Shown in pieces: positions 44,493 through 53,419 of a DNA stretch of 64,000 nucleotides. The DNA is from an uncultured Flavobacteriaceae bacterium. GTDB lineage: Bacteria; Bacteroidota; Bacteroidia; Flavobacteriales; Flavobacteriaceae. Under the pieces are notes generated by a model. That model did no database searches. It was not told the DNA's origin and saw nothing but the letters and a program-made list of their open reading frames with translations. The translations under genes and the position numbers were made by a program. Where the stretch lies: contig CANNCA010000002.1 of assembly GCA_947503005.1 (NCBI GenBank), forward strand, positions 744,001-808,000, read 5' to 3'. Every line of letters begins with the position of its first letter. Position 1 is the first letter of the stretch.

Positions 44493-46221
44493 TTTTTACG
44501 CGCTCAATATAGTTGTTGATTCTGTTTTCTAGAATGGATAAAGTTACCGTGCCCTGTTCTAATATGACTTCATGGAATTCACGAATATCAAACTTACTTC
44601 CCAACTCGGCTTCCGCTTTTTTTCGCAGTTCTCGAATTTTTATTTCTCCCATTTTATAAGATATGGCTTGACCGGGCCAAGAAATATATCGGTCTGTCTC
44701 TGTATTTACTTCATGTAATGCAAGCGCTGTGTTGGAAGCCATGAAATCAACGACTTGTTCTCTTGTCCATCCTTTGGCATGAATTCCGGTATCAACGACC
44801 AAGCGGCAGGCACGCCACATCTCATAGGTAAGCTTTCCAAAATGTTCGTATGGAGTGGTATACATACCCATTTCTTCGGCTAGAAATTCAGTATACAAAC
44901 CCCATCCCTCACCGTAGGCTGACAAATACATGTTTTTTCTAAATTGTGGAATGCTATCGCCCAACTCTTTGTTCAAAGCACCTTGTAAATGATGACCGGG
45001 CACCGCTTCATGAACCGTTAGCGAAGGCAGGGTATACAAAGTACGACTTGGTAAATCATAGGTATTCACCCAATAGTAACCGGGATCTGTACTATTTTTG
45101 CCAGTGCCCACATAACGCCCGCCTGTATATTTGGGAGCGATAGCGTCAGGTACCGGTGCAACTCCGTAAGGCTTTCTAGGTAAGGTTTTGAAAAACCTTG
45201 GTAATTGTTCATCCGCTCTTTTCGCCATATCTCGGGCAATCATCAACAATTCTTTGGGAGTTTTGGCATAGAACTGTTCATCAGTTCTCAGAAATTTAAG
45301 GAAATCTTGAAAACTTCCCTTGAATTCCAAATCCTTGATGATTTGCTCCATTTGCGCTTTTATCCGTGCCACTTCGTTCAACCCGATCTGATGAATATCA
45401 TCGGCAGTATAATCAGTACTCGTTGTATAGAAATTAATGCGGTTTTGATAGAATTCCTTGCCTCTGGGAGTTTCCGATACGCCCAATGATGTTCTTGTTT
45501 TAGGCAAGTATTCTTCTTCAAAGAATTTCTTGATTCTTTTGAATTGTGGGGTAACCTTGGTTTCAATCACTTCTTTAGCCGCTGCTAATACCGAGTCAAC
45601 CTGATTTTCACTTAACCCTTCTGGCAGTTTTTTAAACGGTGAATAATAGTAACTATCTTCATAGCTACTGACGATGTGATCGTTATACGTACTTTCATAT
45701 CCATTAAAAATTACCCGAGGCTGGGAAACCCCTTTCTCCAAACCTTCTCTGAGGTTGATAAAATGCTGATCGACAAAATCTGGAATGGCGTTCAGCTTGT
45801 TCAGATATTCCTTGACTTGTTCGTACGTGGTGAGTGGTCGTACATTGTAGGTCAAACTGCTATGAAATCCCGAATCGGATAAAATAGGATTCAGATAGCG
45901 TTCAAAATCGAAAAAATCAATAATATCCTGCAATTTGAAGCGTAACAGGTCGTACGAAATCTTGTCGGTTTCCGACAGGGATAGCGTATCGATTGCATCT
46001 AATTTCTCAAGTGTTGTCCGAGCGAATTCAGCCTCTTTTTGAAAATGTGCCTTAGTGTAAAGGCCAAGAGGATATACCTCCTCATCGTAACTTTCATAAG
46101 CTTCATAGGAATCAATTATATCATGTAATGGCCCTTCAGAAGTTTCAATTGCGCTTTCCTTACATCCGAAAAGCAGAATAAATAAAATCGAAAATAGAAT
46201 GCCTGCTATTCTCCCCATCAC
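44482..46221 (-). CDS. DUF885-family lipoprotein, predicted metallopeptidase
   Basis: The 579-residue protein has a signal with lipobox LLFGC (Cys20) and the DUF885 core. TVHEAVPGHHLQGAL (His404, Glu405, His410, His411) and the following AYGEGWGLYTEFLAEEMG form a plausible zinc site (HExxxGHH with downstream Glu). DUF885 members are predicted envelope peptidases. Embedded in the hydroxyproline operon, overlapping the epimerase by 11 bases and 6 bases after the dehydrogenase gene, it may release hydroxyproline from small peptides. That role is inferred from context. Confidence 0.87.
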   Translation of the reverse strand: MMGRIAGILFSILFILLFGCKESAIETSEGPLHDIIDSYEAYESYDEEVYPLGLYTKAHFQKEAEFARTTLEKLDAIDTLSLSETDKISYDLLRFKLQDIIDFFDFERYLNPILSDSGFHSSLTYNVRPLTTYEQVKEYLNKLNAIPDFVDQHFINLREGLEKGVSQPRVIFNGYESTYNDHIVSSYEDSYYYSPFKKLPEGLSENQVDSVLAAAKEVIETKVTPQFKRIKKFFEEEYLPKTRTSLGVSETPRGKEFYQNRINFYTTSTDYTADDIHQIGLNEVARIKAQMEQIIKDLEFKGSFQDFLKFLRTDEQFYAKTPKELLMIARDMAKRADEQLPRFFKTLPRKPYGVAPVPDAIAPKYTGGRYVGTGKNSTDPGYYWVNTYDLPSRTLYTLPSLTVHEAVPGHHLQGALNKELGDSIPQFRKNMYLSAYGEGWGLYTEFLAEEMGMYTTPYEHFGKLTYEMWRACRLVVDTGIHAKGWTREQVVDFMASNTALALHEVNTETDRYISWPGQAISYKMGEIKIRELRKKAEAELGSKFDIREFHEVILEQGTVTLSILENRINNYIERVKNGT

Positions 46222-46227
46222 GACTTT

Positions 46228-47811
46228 TTAGATTTTATCTTTGGTTTGCTTGTTATTCACTAGTCTCAAAATTCCCAATGGATTTGAATTCTTCAATTCG
46301 TTCGGTAATAAATCATCCGGCCAATCTTGAAAGCTAAAGGGACGAACCCATCTTTTTATCGATTGTGTTCCTACAGCCGTAAAACGACTATCCGTAGAAG
46401 CTGGGTAAGGCCCACCATGCTGCATCGAAGGACAAACTTCAACGCCTGTAGGTACGCCATTGAAAATAATACGCCCCACCCTATTCTGTAATGCTGCGAT
46501 TACCATCGGGTATTTCTTGATTTCATCATTGTCTGATATTATGGTTCCCGTAAGCTGTCCTTCCAGATTTGTAATTATCTTTTGTAATTCAGTTGCATCT
46601 TTGCACTGTACCACCATTGAAAACGGTCCGAAAACCTCTTGGTGCAACCTCGAATTATCTAGAAATGTACTTCCCTCAACAGTAACCACAGCTTGCCGAG
46701 CATAGTTTACCGCCACTTCAGCTCCATAGTCGGCGGCAACTACTAGACCGGATTGGTCAATTGCCGTCTGTTTATTCTTTTCATAAGCACCGATAATATT
46801 TGGATGCAACATACAAGAAGGTTCGACTTTTATAATTTCTTCGGATAAAGATTTTATGAAATTGGTCAGGCTTTCGCCTTTAATTCCTAATAGTAAACCA
46901 GGGTTGGTGCAAAATTGTCCTGAACCGACCGTAATTGAACCAGCATAAGTTTTTGCAAGTTCGGCTCTCCGATTCTCCAGTGCTTGAGGAAGCATTATAA
47001 CAGGGTTTATACTCCCCATTTCAGCAAAAACGGGAATGGGTTCTTCGCGCTGTGCAGCAAGATCGAAAAGAGCCCGCCCGCCTCGAATACTTCCGGTGAA
47101 ACCTACGGCTTTAACTTGCGGATGTTTTACCAACTGCTGACCTACTTCGATGCCACTACTATTAAGATTAGAGAAAACGCCATTGGGCATATCCGTCGAT
47201 TCGGCAGCCTTTATAATAGCCGATGCGACCAACTCGCCCGTACCAGCATGCATGGGGTGGGATTTTACGATAACCGGACAACCTGCCGCCAAAGCAGCAG
47301 CCGTATCCCCTCCTGCAGTAGAAAATGCCAATGGAAAATTACTCGCTCCAAAAACCACAACTGAACCCAAGGGAACCATCATTTTACGTAAATCAGGTTT
47401 GGGAACGGGTGTTCTATCTGGTAGGGCCGTATCAATGGTAGCATCGACCCATGAACCTTCTTCGACCAAAGCCGCAAAAGCACGTAATTGTCCAACTGTT
47501 CGGCCACGTTCGCCTTTGGCCCTACCCTCCGGTAAACCTGATTCAGAACAATACATTTGAATCAATTCGTCATCCAAAGCCAAAATCTCGTCTGCAATGG
47601 CATTTAAAAATGCGGCTTTTTCTTCCCTTGATATTTGATTGTAAGCGATATAAGCGTCCGAGGCTAGAAAAACCGCTTCATTGATTTCTTCTGTACTAGC
47701 CTCAACGAATTCTTGTTCATTTTCAATATTCAATAGGGGATTGAAAGTTTTATAGGTCTTTGTTCCATTTCCCGATAATCTATTCCCAATATAATTTTTT
47801 CCTTTAATCAT
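46228..47811 (-). CDS. Alpha-ketoglutarate semialdehyde dehydrogenase (ALDH superfamily)
   Basis: The 527-residue enzyme has ALDH motifs: VVVFGASNFPLAFSTAGGD (cofactor site), Glu264 in PVFAEMGSINPV and the nucleophile Cys301 in GSGQFCTNPG. These variants (FAEMGSINP, GQFCTNPG) are those of the KGSADH branch. It oxidises 2-oxoglutarate semialdehyde to 2-oxoglutarate, the last step of hydroxyproline breakdown and of pentonate pathways. Its start overlaps the DUF1272 stop by 4 bases. Confidence 0.92.
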   Translation of the reverse strand: MIKGKNYIGNRLSGNGTKTYKTFNPLLNIENEQEFVEASTEEINEAVFLASDAYIAYNQISREEKAAFLNAIADEILALDDELIQMYCSESGLPEGRAKGERGRTVGQLRAFAALVEEGSWVDATIDTALPDRTPVPKPDLRKMMVPLGSVVVFGASNFPLAFSTAGGDTAAALAAGCPVIVKSHPMHAGTGELVASAIIKAAESTDMPNGVFSNLNSSGIEVGQQLVKHPQVKAVGFTGSIRGGRALFDLAAQREEPIPVFAEMGSINPVIMLPQALENRRAELAKTYAGSITVGSGQFCTNPGLLLGIKGESLTNFIKSLSEEIIKVEPSCMLHPNIIGAYEKNKQTAIDQSGLVVAADYGAEVAVNYARQAVVTVEGSTFLDNSRLHQEVFGPFSMVVQCKDATELQKIITNLEGQLTGTIISDNDEIKKYPMVIAALQNRVGRIIFNGVPTGVEVCPSMQHGGPYPASTDSRFTAVGTQSIKRWVRPFSFQDWPDDLLPNELKNSNPLGILRLVNNKQTKDKI

Positions 47812-48074
47812 TTTTTCTTGATTCTTTTTAGATGAGCCTCTATATCAACTGGTTTGTGCACTACAATTTGCGAAACAGGATATTTTTCTAACAATTTCTC
47901 CGGTCGTATCGGTCGCTTTGAGAAGTCCCCACCACAATTGGGACAAACCTGATGCAAAACATCGTTTACGCAACTTACACAATAGGTACACTCAAAAGTA
48001 CAAATCATCGCCTCTTTCGAATCAAAAGGCAATGATTTATTACAATTTTCACAACTTGGCCTTATTTCCAACAT
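47808..48074 (-). CDS. DUF1272 zinc-ribbon protein
   Basis: The 88-residue protein begins MLEIRPSCENCNKSLPFDSK and has further Cys pairs (ICTFECTYCVSC, VCPNCGGDF), about eight Cys in all. That fits a small zinc-binding ribbon. It is sandwiched between the deaminase (2 bases) and the dehydrogenase (4-base overlap) genes, so it is certainly co-transcribed. DUF1272 has no known role; a regulatory or protein-binding function is only a guess. Confidence 0.9.
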   Translation of the reverse strand: MLEIRPSCENCNKSLPFDSKEAMICTFECTYCVSCVNDVLHQVCPNCGGDFSKRPIRPEKLLEKYPVSQIVVHKPVDIEAHLKRIKKK

Positions 48075-48076
48075 TA

Positions 48077-48991
48077 TTATAATGATTTATAATCGGGTAA
48101 AGTCGGTCTGGTTTTCAATCCCTCTTCAATAACTTTTAACACGCGCTGCCGCTCGTCACCAGAAAGCTTTAATCTTGGTTTTCTAACAGTTTCGGTGCCT
48201 ATTCCGGTAGCGACTTCCGCCAATTTAATGTTCTGTACCAATTGCGGACTGATATCCAATTCCAACAAGGGCAAGAACCAACGATAAATTTCAATGGCCT
48301 CTTTTGAACGGCCTGCTTTTGCTAATTCATAAATGGCAACGGTTTCTGCGGGAAAAGCACACACTAAACCAGCTACCCAACCATCGGCCCCCATAAAAAG
48401 GCTTTCGAGCGCTAAGGGGTCTACTCCGGTTAAAATGCTCAAACGTTCTCCAAAACGATTTCTCAACCTACCAATATTAATGATATCTCTTGTAGATTCT
48501 TTTACCGCTGTAATGTTGTCAAGTTCAAGCAATTCCTCGAACATATCAACGGTTACTTCAATTTTATAATCCACAGGGTTGTTGTAGATCATTATTGGCA
48601 GGTCAGTACTTGAAGCGATTTCCTTAAAATACTGAACCGTTTCAATGTCCGTTGATTTATAGCGCATGGGAGGCAAAATCATTAATGCATTCGCCCCGTT
48701 CTTTTGCGCGTCCGAAGCCGCCTGTATAGCTACCTGTGTTGCTTGTTCGGCAATGGTCATTACAACAGGGATCTTACCTTCGCACAGTTGAACTGTTTCC
48801 CTAATTAAAGAATTTTTTTCCTCTGCTAAGAGTGTACTGGCTTCTCCTAGCGACCCACCAAGAACAATGCCGTGAACCCCGGCATCTATTTGGGCCCTTG
48901 TATTTTTGGCGAACATGTTCAAATCTAGCGTATCGTCTTCGTTAAACTTTGTGGTTACCGCAGGCATTACGCCTTTCCATTCTACTTGCAT
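48077..48991 (-). CDS. DHDPS-family deaminase (1-pyrroline-4-hydroxy-2-carboxylate deaminase)
   Basis: The 304-residue protein is a dihydrodipicolinate-synthase-type barrel. GGSLGEASTL is the substrate loop (about 45-54), Tyr136 is in PIMIYNNPVDY, and the Schiff-base Lys164 is in ITAVKESTRD. In the company of an epimerase, a DadA-like oxidase and KGSADH it should deaminate and dehydrate pyrroline-4-hydroxy-2-carboxylate to alpha-ketoglutarate semialdehyde (LhpC-type). It is the first gene of the operon, with a perfect -7 box 24 bases upstream. Confidence 0.88.
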   Translation of the reverse strand: MQVEWKGVMPAVTTKFNEDDTLDLNMFAKNTRAQIDAGVHGIVLGGSLGEASTLLAEEKNSLIRETVQLCEGKIPVVMTIAEQATQVAIQAASDAQKNGANALMILPPMRYKSTDIETVQYFKEIASSTDLPIMIYNNPVDYKIEVTVDMFEELLELDNITAVKESTRDIINIGRLRNRFGERLSILTGVDPLALESLFMGADGWVAGLVCAFPAETVAIYELAKAGRSKEAIEIYRWFLPLLELDISPQLVQNIKLAEVATGIGTETVRKPRLKLSGDERQRVLKVIEEGLKTRPTLPDYKSL

Positions 48992-49015
48992 GCTATTTAT
49001 TTAAAAAGGTTTCTA

Positions 49016-49023
49016 CAAAAATA
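49016..49023 (-). promoter_or_regulatory. -7 element of the hydroxyproline operon
   Basis: The complement reads TATTTTTG (TAnnTTTG), 24 bases upstream of the ATG at 48991, in the 137-base divergent region shared with the AraC-type gene. Confidence 0.55.
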
Positions 49024-49128
49024 GACGGAAAAAGCACTAAGGAGTTACTTTCATCTTATCCATATTTGAGACTATATTACCTATATAATACTACATATAA
49101 TCATTAAAAGTATAATATTTGCACAATT

Positions 49129-49965
49129 ATGAAGGTTAGACCATTTCAAATACTGAAACCGCTGGACGAAAACTTAATCGTTCAAGTAGATAAATCTCAA
49201 GGTTTTTACAACCACTTGCATCAGCATAGCGAAATTCAATTGAGCCTAATCGTTCACGGAAACGGCAAACTGCTTATCGGGGATAGTATACACCCACTCA
49301 ACGATGGGGACTTTTTTGCCATTGGATCCAATAGTCCCCATCTCTTTAAAACCGACAAGGTAGCCGAGCAAGTTCATATGATTTCGCTCTTCTTTACAGA
49401 AAATACCTTTGGAGAAGACTTTTTTCGACTTTCAGACTTAAAAGAAATAAAGCCGTTTTTCGAAATCGTTACTGACGGATTTAGACCATTAAGCAATCAG
49501 AAGGAGATAGCCCAACTGATGCATCAATTTCCAACAGCCCCGAAACTAAAGCGGATATTATTGTTCTTACAGTTATTGAAACTATGTTGTGAGGTCGAAA
49601 AAAATCCTTTGACAAATTTTTTATATCCAAAACAAACCGGACTTCTGGCAGGTGAACGTCTACAAGTAGTATTTGATTACGTACTTCATAACTTTCAAAA
49701 CGAAATCAAACTTGATACAATTGCAGCCCTGGTGCACATGACACCAAATGCTTTTTGTCGATTTTTCAAACAACGAACCAACAAAACGCTTTTTCAGTTT
49801 TTAATCGAATTACGCATCGAGCATGCAAGCCAACTTCTTCAACAACAAAAAGACCTTTCAATAGCAGCGATAGCGGAGCTTTCAGGTTTTAACTCCATTT
49901 CTAATTTCAATAGAAAATTCTTAGGAACCAAAGGAGTGAAACCCTCACAATATGCTAAACAATAG
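49129..49965 (+). CDS. AraC-family transcriptional regulator with cupin sensor domain
   Basis: The 278-residue protein has an N-terminal cupin-like ligand domain (HLHQHSEIQLSLIVHGNGKL, then PLNDGDFFAIGSNSPHLF). A C-terminal double helix-turn-helix follows (about 180-278; LDTIAALVHMTPNAFCRFFK and IAAIAELSGFNSISNFNRKF). It is divergent from the hydroxyproline operon and is the natural candidate for its activator, sensing a pathway intermediate. The region between holds the operon's -7 box. Confidence 0.92.
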   Translation: MKVRPFQILKPLDENLIVQVDKSQGFYNHLHQHSEIQLSLIVHGNGKLLIGDSIHPLNDGDFFAIGSNSPHLFKTDKVAEQVHMISLFFTENTFGEDFFRLSDLKEIKPFFEIVTDGFRPLSNQKEIAQLMHQFPTAPKLKRILLFLQLLKLCCEVEKNPLTNFLYPKQTGLLAGERLQVVFDYVLHNFQNEIKLDTIAALVHMTPNAFCRFFKQRTNKTLFQFLIELRIEHASQLLQQQKDLSIAAIAELSGFNSISNFNRKFLGTKGVKPSQYAKQ

Positions 49966-49994
49966 GTACAGGAAATACAAGTAGCGTAATTGTT

Positions 49995-51179
49995 TCAATT
50001 CTCAACTACACCGAACTTATAAACCGTAGTGGTTTCATAGACCTCTCCTGGCTTCAACAGCGTACTTGGAAATTCAGGTTTGTTGGGAGAATCCGGATAA
50101 TGCTGCGTTTCAAAACAAAACGAACCTCGAAAAGGATAGGATTTTCCTGTCTTTCCGATATCAGAACCGTTCATGAAATTACCGGTATAAAACTGGACGC
50201 CTGGCTCGCTAGTGTAGACCTCCATTGTTCTTCCACTGGCAGGTTCGGTGACAGTCGCGGCCAATTTCAAGCCTTCAGCGTTTTTTGGCAAATCGTTGAT
50301 AACGTAATTATGATCGTACCCCTTGCCAATTTTTAACTGTCCAAAATCCGAATCGATATCCCTTCCGATGGTTTTAGGTGTTCTAAAATCAAATGGTGTA
50401 CCTTCAACTCCGTCAATTTTTCCGGTAGGTATAAGTCCATCATCGACCGGGGTATATGCATCCGCATTTATCATTACTACATGATCTGTTATATCACCAT
50501 TCCCTTCTCCTTTTAAATTAAAAAAAGAATGGTTCGTCAAATTGACAACCGTTGGTTTGTCCGTAGTAGCTTTATATTTGATTTTCAGTGCATTATCATT
50601 AGTCAATTCATACGTTACTTCGGATTTTAAATTACCTGGATAGCCTTCCTCCATATCAGGGGAAACTCTTGAAAAAGTAATTGAATTATCATCAAAACTG
50701 TCTACGCTCCAGACAACGCTTTCAAAGCCTTTGGTGCCTCCATGTAAGTGATTCTCGCCATTGTTCTTTACCAAGTCATAGCGGTTAGCACCTATTATAA
50801 AATTGCCTTTTCCGATGCGGTTACCGTACCTACCGATAATGGCGCCATAATAATTCCGTTTCTCAACAAACTCCTTGAGCGTAGCATAGCCTAAAACAAC
50901 ATCTTCGAATTTTCCGTTTTTATCGGGTACATGCAATGAAAGAAGACGCTGGCCATAATTGGTAAATGCTATTTCGATTTCATTGGCGTTCCGCAACGTA
51001 TAAAAGCGTACGGAATCACCTTCCACCGTATCGACAAAGTCAGTAGGGTTTAGCGTTGTCTTTAATTTCATAAGCGTATCTGGTTTTACGGTTTCTGATT
51101 TTTCTTTTACTTTTTCCTTACAAGACATTACAAAAAAAACAGCAGCTACGGTTAGCCCTAAGCCTTTAAAACTCCTCAT
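49995..51179 (-). CDS. galM: Aldose 1-epimerase, lipoprotein form
   Basis: The 394-residue protein has a signal with lipobox FFVMSC (Cys20) and a linker of about 25 residues. The GalM fold follows: FTNYGQRLLSLHVPDK, YYGAIIGRYGNRIGKG, NGENHLHGGTKGFES, the catalytic His in NLTNHSFFNLKGEG and the catalytic Glu segment FCFETQHYPDSPN. It interconverts alpha and beta anomers of free hexoses. Export as a lipoprotein suggests it works on sugars released in the periplasm. It is monocistronic. Confidence 0.93.
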   Translation of the reverse strand: MRSFKGLGLTVAAVFFVMSCKEKVKEKSETVKPDTLMKLKTTLNPTDFVDTVEGDSVRFYTLRNANEIEIAFTNYGQRLLSLHVPDKNGKFEDVVLGYATLKEFVEKRNYYGAIIGRYGNRIGKGNFIIGANRYDLVKNNGENHLHGGTKGFESVVWSVDSFDDNSITFSRVSPDMEEGYPGNLKSEVTYELTNDNALKIKYKATTDKPTVVNLTNHSFFNLKGEGNGDITDHVVMINADAYTPVDDGLIPTGKIDGVEGTPFDFRTPKTIGRDIDSDFGQLKIGKGYDHNYVINDLPKNAEGLKLAATVTEPASGRTMEVYTSEPGVQFYTGNFMNGSDIGKTGKSYPFRGSFCFETQHYPDSPNKPEFPSTLLKPGEVYETTTVYKFGVVEN

Positions 51180-51313
51180 AGTTTTTAAAATTGATTATAT
51201 GTATATACAAGGTAAGGAAAATTGTTAAACGGTTTTGTCAGCTGATTTTGACGGAAGGTATCACTCTTGTTTTTTATTGTATGACCCTCAATTCCTATTA
51301 GTTGATATTTCAC

Positions 51314-51321
51314 TATTTTTG
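51314..51321 (+). promoter_or_regulatory. -7 element of the M28 peptidase gene
   Basis: TATTTTTG matches TAnnTTTG and ends 27 bases before the ATG at 51349. Confidence 0.55.
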
Positions 51322-51348
51322 TGGAATTTCTAACTCAAGAAAATCATA

Positions 51349-52911
51349 ATGAACAAAACACTTTTCACCTTGCTAGTGCTCGCCGTCGCCTGTAATTCCT
51401 CCCAAAAGACGGTCAAAGAAGCCAAGGAGCAGATAGCCAAGAAAGCAGACCCCAAAGAATATGCGGCAACTATAACAGAAGCGGAGTTGAAAGAGCACCT
51501 TGTGGTTTATGCTTCGGATGAGTTCGAGGGACGAGAAACGGGCACGCCTGGCCAGAAAAAAGCTGCTGAATATATCAAGAAAGAATACGAAAATTTGGGA
51601 ATATCCGCAGCCAAAGGTGATGGAGATTACTTTCAGAAAGTGCCGTTGGAGCTGAAAAAAGTCCCAAATGGATCAATTACCATTAATGACAAAGCACATA
51701 CTATTGGTGAAGGTTTTTTGACCTTTTCTGCAAGCGAAGGTTCCTTTGAAGAAGTTGTTTATGCGGGTTACGGTGTGGAAGAAGGTGACTATTCAGATTT
51801 CTCGGATATTGACGTTTCTGGAAAAGTTGTTTTGATTAAAGCGGGAGAGCCAAAGAATGAGGATGGAACATTTGTTTTGTCAGGAACCACGGAAAGCTCA
51901 AAATGGGGCGACCCCAACGAATCGATGTCCGTGAAAGATGAGCTATTACAAAGTAAAGGGGCTAAAGGCATGTTGTATTATGACATGGCCAACTTCCAAC
52001 GATTTAACAGATACTTTCAGTACATGAAAACTAATAACAGTGGCCAAATGTCGATAAAGACAGCCGATAAAGACAAAAGTTTCGCTATCTACCTGGACTC
52101 AGAAATAGCAAAAGAGCTTTTGCCAGATATCGATACCAATCATACGCCCTCTATTATCAAAACCTCATTGACCGTTGCAACTGAAACCGAGAATGGTGAA
52201 ATAGATTCTGAAAACGTCGCGGCCATCTTAAAAGGCTCTGAGATATCAGATGAATATGTAGTTATTTCGTCTCATCTAGATCATATTGGTGTTACTGCAG
52301 ATGGACAAATCAACAATGGTGCGGATGATGATGGTTCAGGAACCGTAGCGCTTCTTGAGATTGCAGAAGCCTTCAAAAAAGCTGCAGAAGCTGGAAATGG
52401 CCCAAAACGCTCTATTATATTTTTACATGTCACAGGTGAAGAAAAAGGGCTTCTAGGATCACAGTATTACACAGATGTAGAACCAATTGTACCTTTGAAA
52501 AAGACCGTTGCAAATCTCAACATTGATATGATAGGCCGAATCGACCCCAAAAGAGAAGGAGATCGAAACTATATATATTTGATTGGGTCTGACAAGTTAA
52601 GCACGGAACTTCATGAGCTTTCTGAGGAAGTCAACCAGAAGTTCATGAATATTGAACTGGATTACACTTACAATGACGAAAACGATCCGAACCGGTTTTA
52701 TTATAGAAGTGATCACTACAATTTCGCGAAAAACAATGTTCCGATTATATTCTATTTCAACGGAACTCATGATGATTATCACCGACCAGGAGATACACCT
52801 GACAAAATAAACTATGATTTGCTAGAAAACAGGTCGCGACTGATTTTCCATACGGCTTGGGAAGTTGCCAATCGTGATACCCGAGTGGTCGTAGATAAAA
52901 CTAGTAAATAA
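51349..52911 (+). CDS. M28-family aminopeptidase lipoprotein
   Basis: The 520-residue protein has a lipobox (VLAVAC, Cys15). A protease-associated-type region lies at about 130-215 (YAGYGVEEGDYSDFSDIDV). The M28 di-zinc site follows: His309 in SSHLDHIG, Asp326 in NGADDDGSG, Glu364/365 in HVTGEEKGLLGS, NIDMIGRIDP, and a final His in GTHDDYHRPGDT. It should remove N-terminal residues from peptides at the envelope, complementing the S10 carboxypeptidase (30653-32143). Confidence 0.93.
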   Translation: MNKTLFTLLVLAVACNSSQKTVKEAKEQIAKKADPKEYAATITEAELKEHLVVYASDEFEGRETGTPGQKKAAEYIKKEYENLGISAAKGDGDYFQKVPLELKKVPNGSITINDKAHTIGEGFLTFSASEGSFEEVVYAGYGVEEGDYSDFSDIDVSGKVVLIKAGEPKNEDGTFVLSGTTESSKWGDPNESMSVKDELLQSKGAKGMLYYDMANFQRFNRYFQYMKTNNSGQMSIKTADKDKSFAIYLDSEIAKELLPDIDTNHTPSIIKTSLTVATETENGEIDSENVAAILKGSEISDEYVVISSHLDHIGVTADGQINNGADDDGSGTVALLEIAEAFKKAAEAGNGPKRSIIFLHVTGEEKGLLGSQYYTDVEPIVPLKKTVANLNIDMIGRIDPKREGDRNYIYLIGSDKLSTELHELSEEVNQKFMNIELDYTYNDENDPNRFYYRSDHYNFAKNNVPIIFYFNGTHDDYHRPGDTPDKINYDLLENRSRLIFHTAWEVANRDTRVVVDKTSK

Positions 52912-53063
52912 AGATTACGAATAACTAAATTTTAAAAGAGCTGGCTAAGAAGCCTTATCAAGTTTAAAAGTCTTTTATTACAGGAGGAAGACCGAGTCCT
53001 CTTGAATTGGTCTCTGAATAAACTGCTCTCCTTAATCCATATCAAAAATCAAAACCCTAAGAA

Positions 53064-53096
53064 ACAAAAAAAGCCCCGTCATTACGACGAGGCTTT
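53064..53096 (-). terminator. Terminator of the tRNA-His gene
   Basis: On the minus strand AAAGCCTCGTC-GTAAT-GACGGGGCTTT forms an 11-bp stem with one T-G wobble, followed by a T-tract. It begins 7 bases after the tRNA 3' end. Confidence 0.88.
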
Positions 53097-53103
53097 ATTT
53101 TTG

Positions 53104-53178
53104 GGTGGAAGACCGGGTTCGAACCGGCGACTTCTGGTACCACAAACCAGCGCTCTAACCAGCTGAGCTACAACCACC
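53104..53178 (-). tRNA. tRNA-His (GTG anticodon)
   Basis: The complement runs from an extra 5' G (G-1, pairing with C73) through GTGGTTG, T8 A9, D-arm GCTCAGCTGGTTAGAGC, and anticodon arm CTGGT-TTGTGGT-ACCAG (anticodon at 53141-53143). The T-arm is GCCGG-TTCGAAC-CCGGT. The G-1:C73 pair and GTG anticodon are diagnostic for histidine. CCA is not encoded. As read, acceptor positions 5-68 and 6-67 are both T-T mismatches. Confidence 0.93.
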
Positions 53179-53419
53179 ATTTGAAAGCGAATGCAAAGGT
53201 AATTTTTTTTGATTGTTCTTTCAAAATAAAAGACGTGTATTTTTAACCTTTAAATCTAATGATAGCCTAAATTAGATTGTAAGAAAACACCTATTTTGAA
53301 TTGTTTTTATCGATGAAATGCTTAATTTATACGCTGAAACACACAATTTTAAGCATTTCACAACATAAATTATTGAGACGTTCAAAGCCACATTACTTTT
53401 ATTTTAAGATTAACAAATA

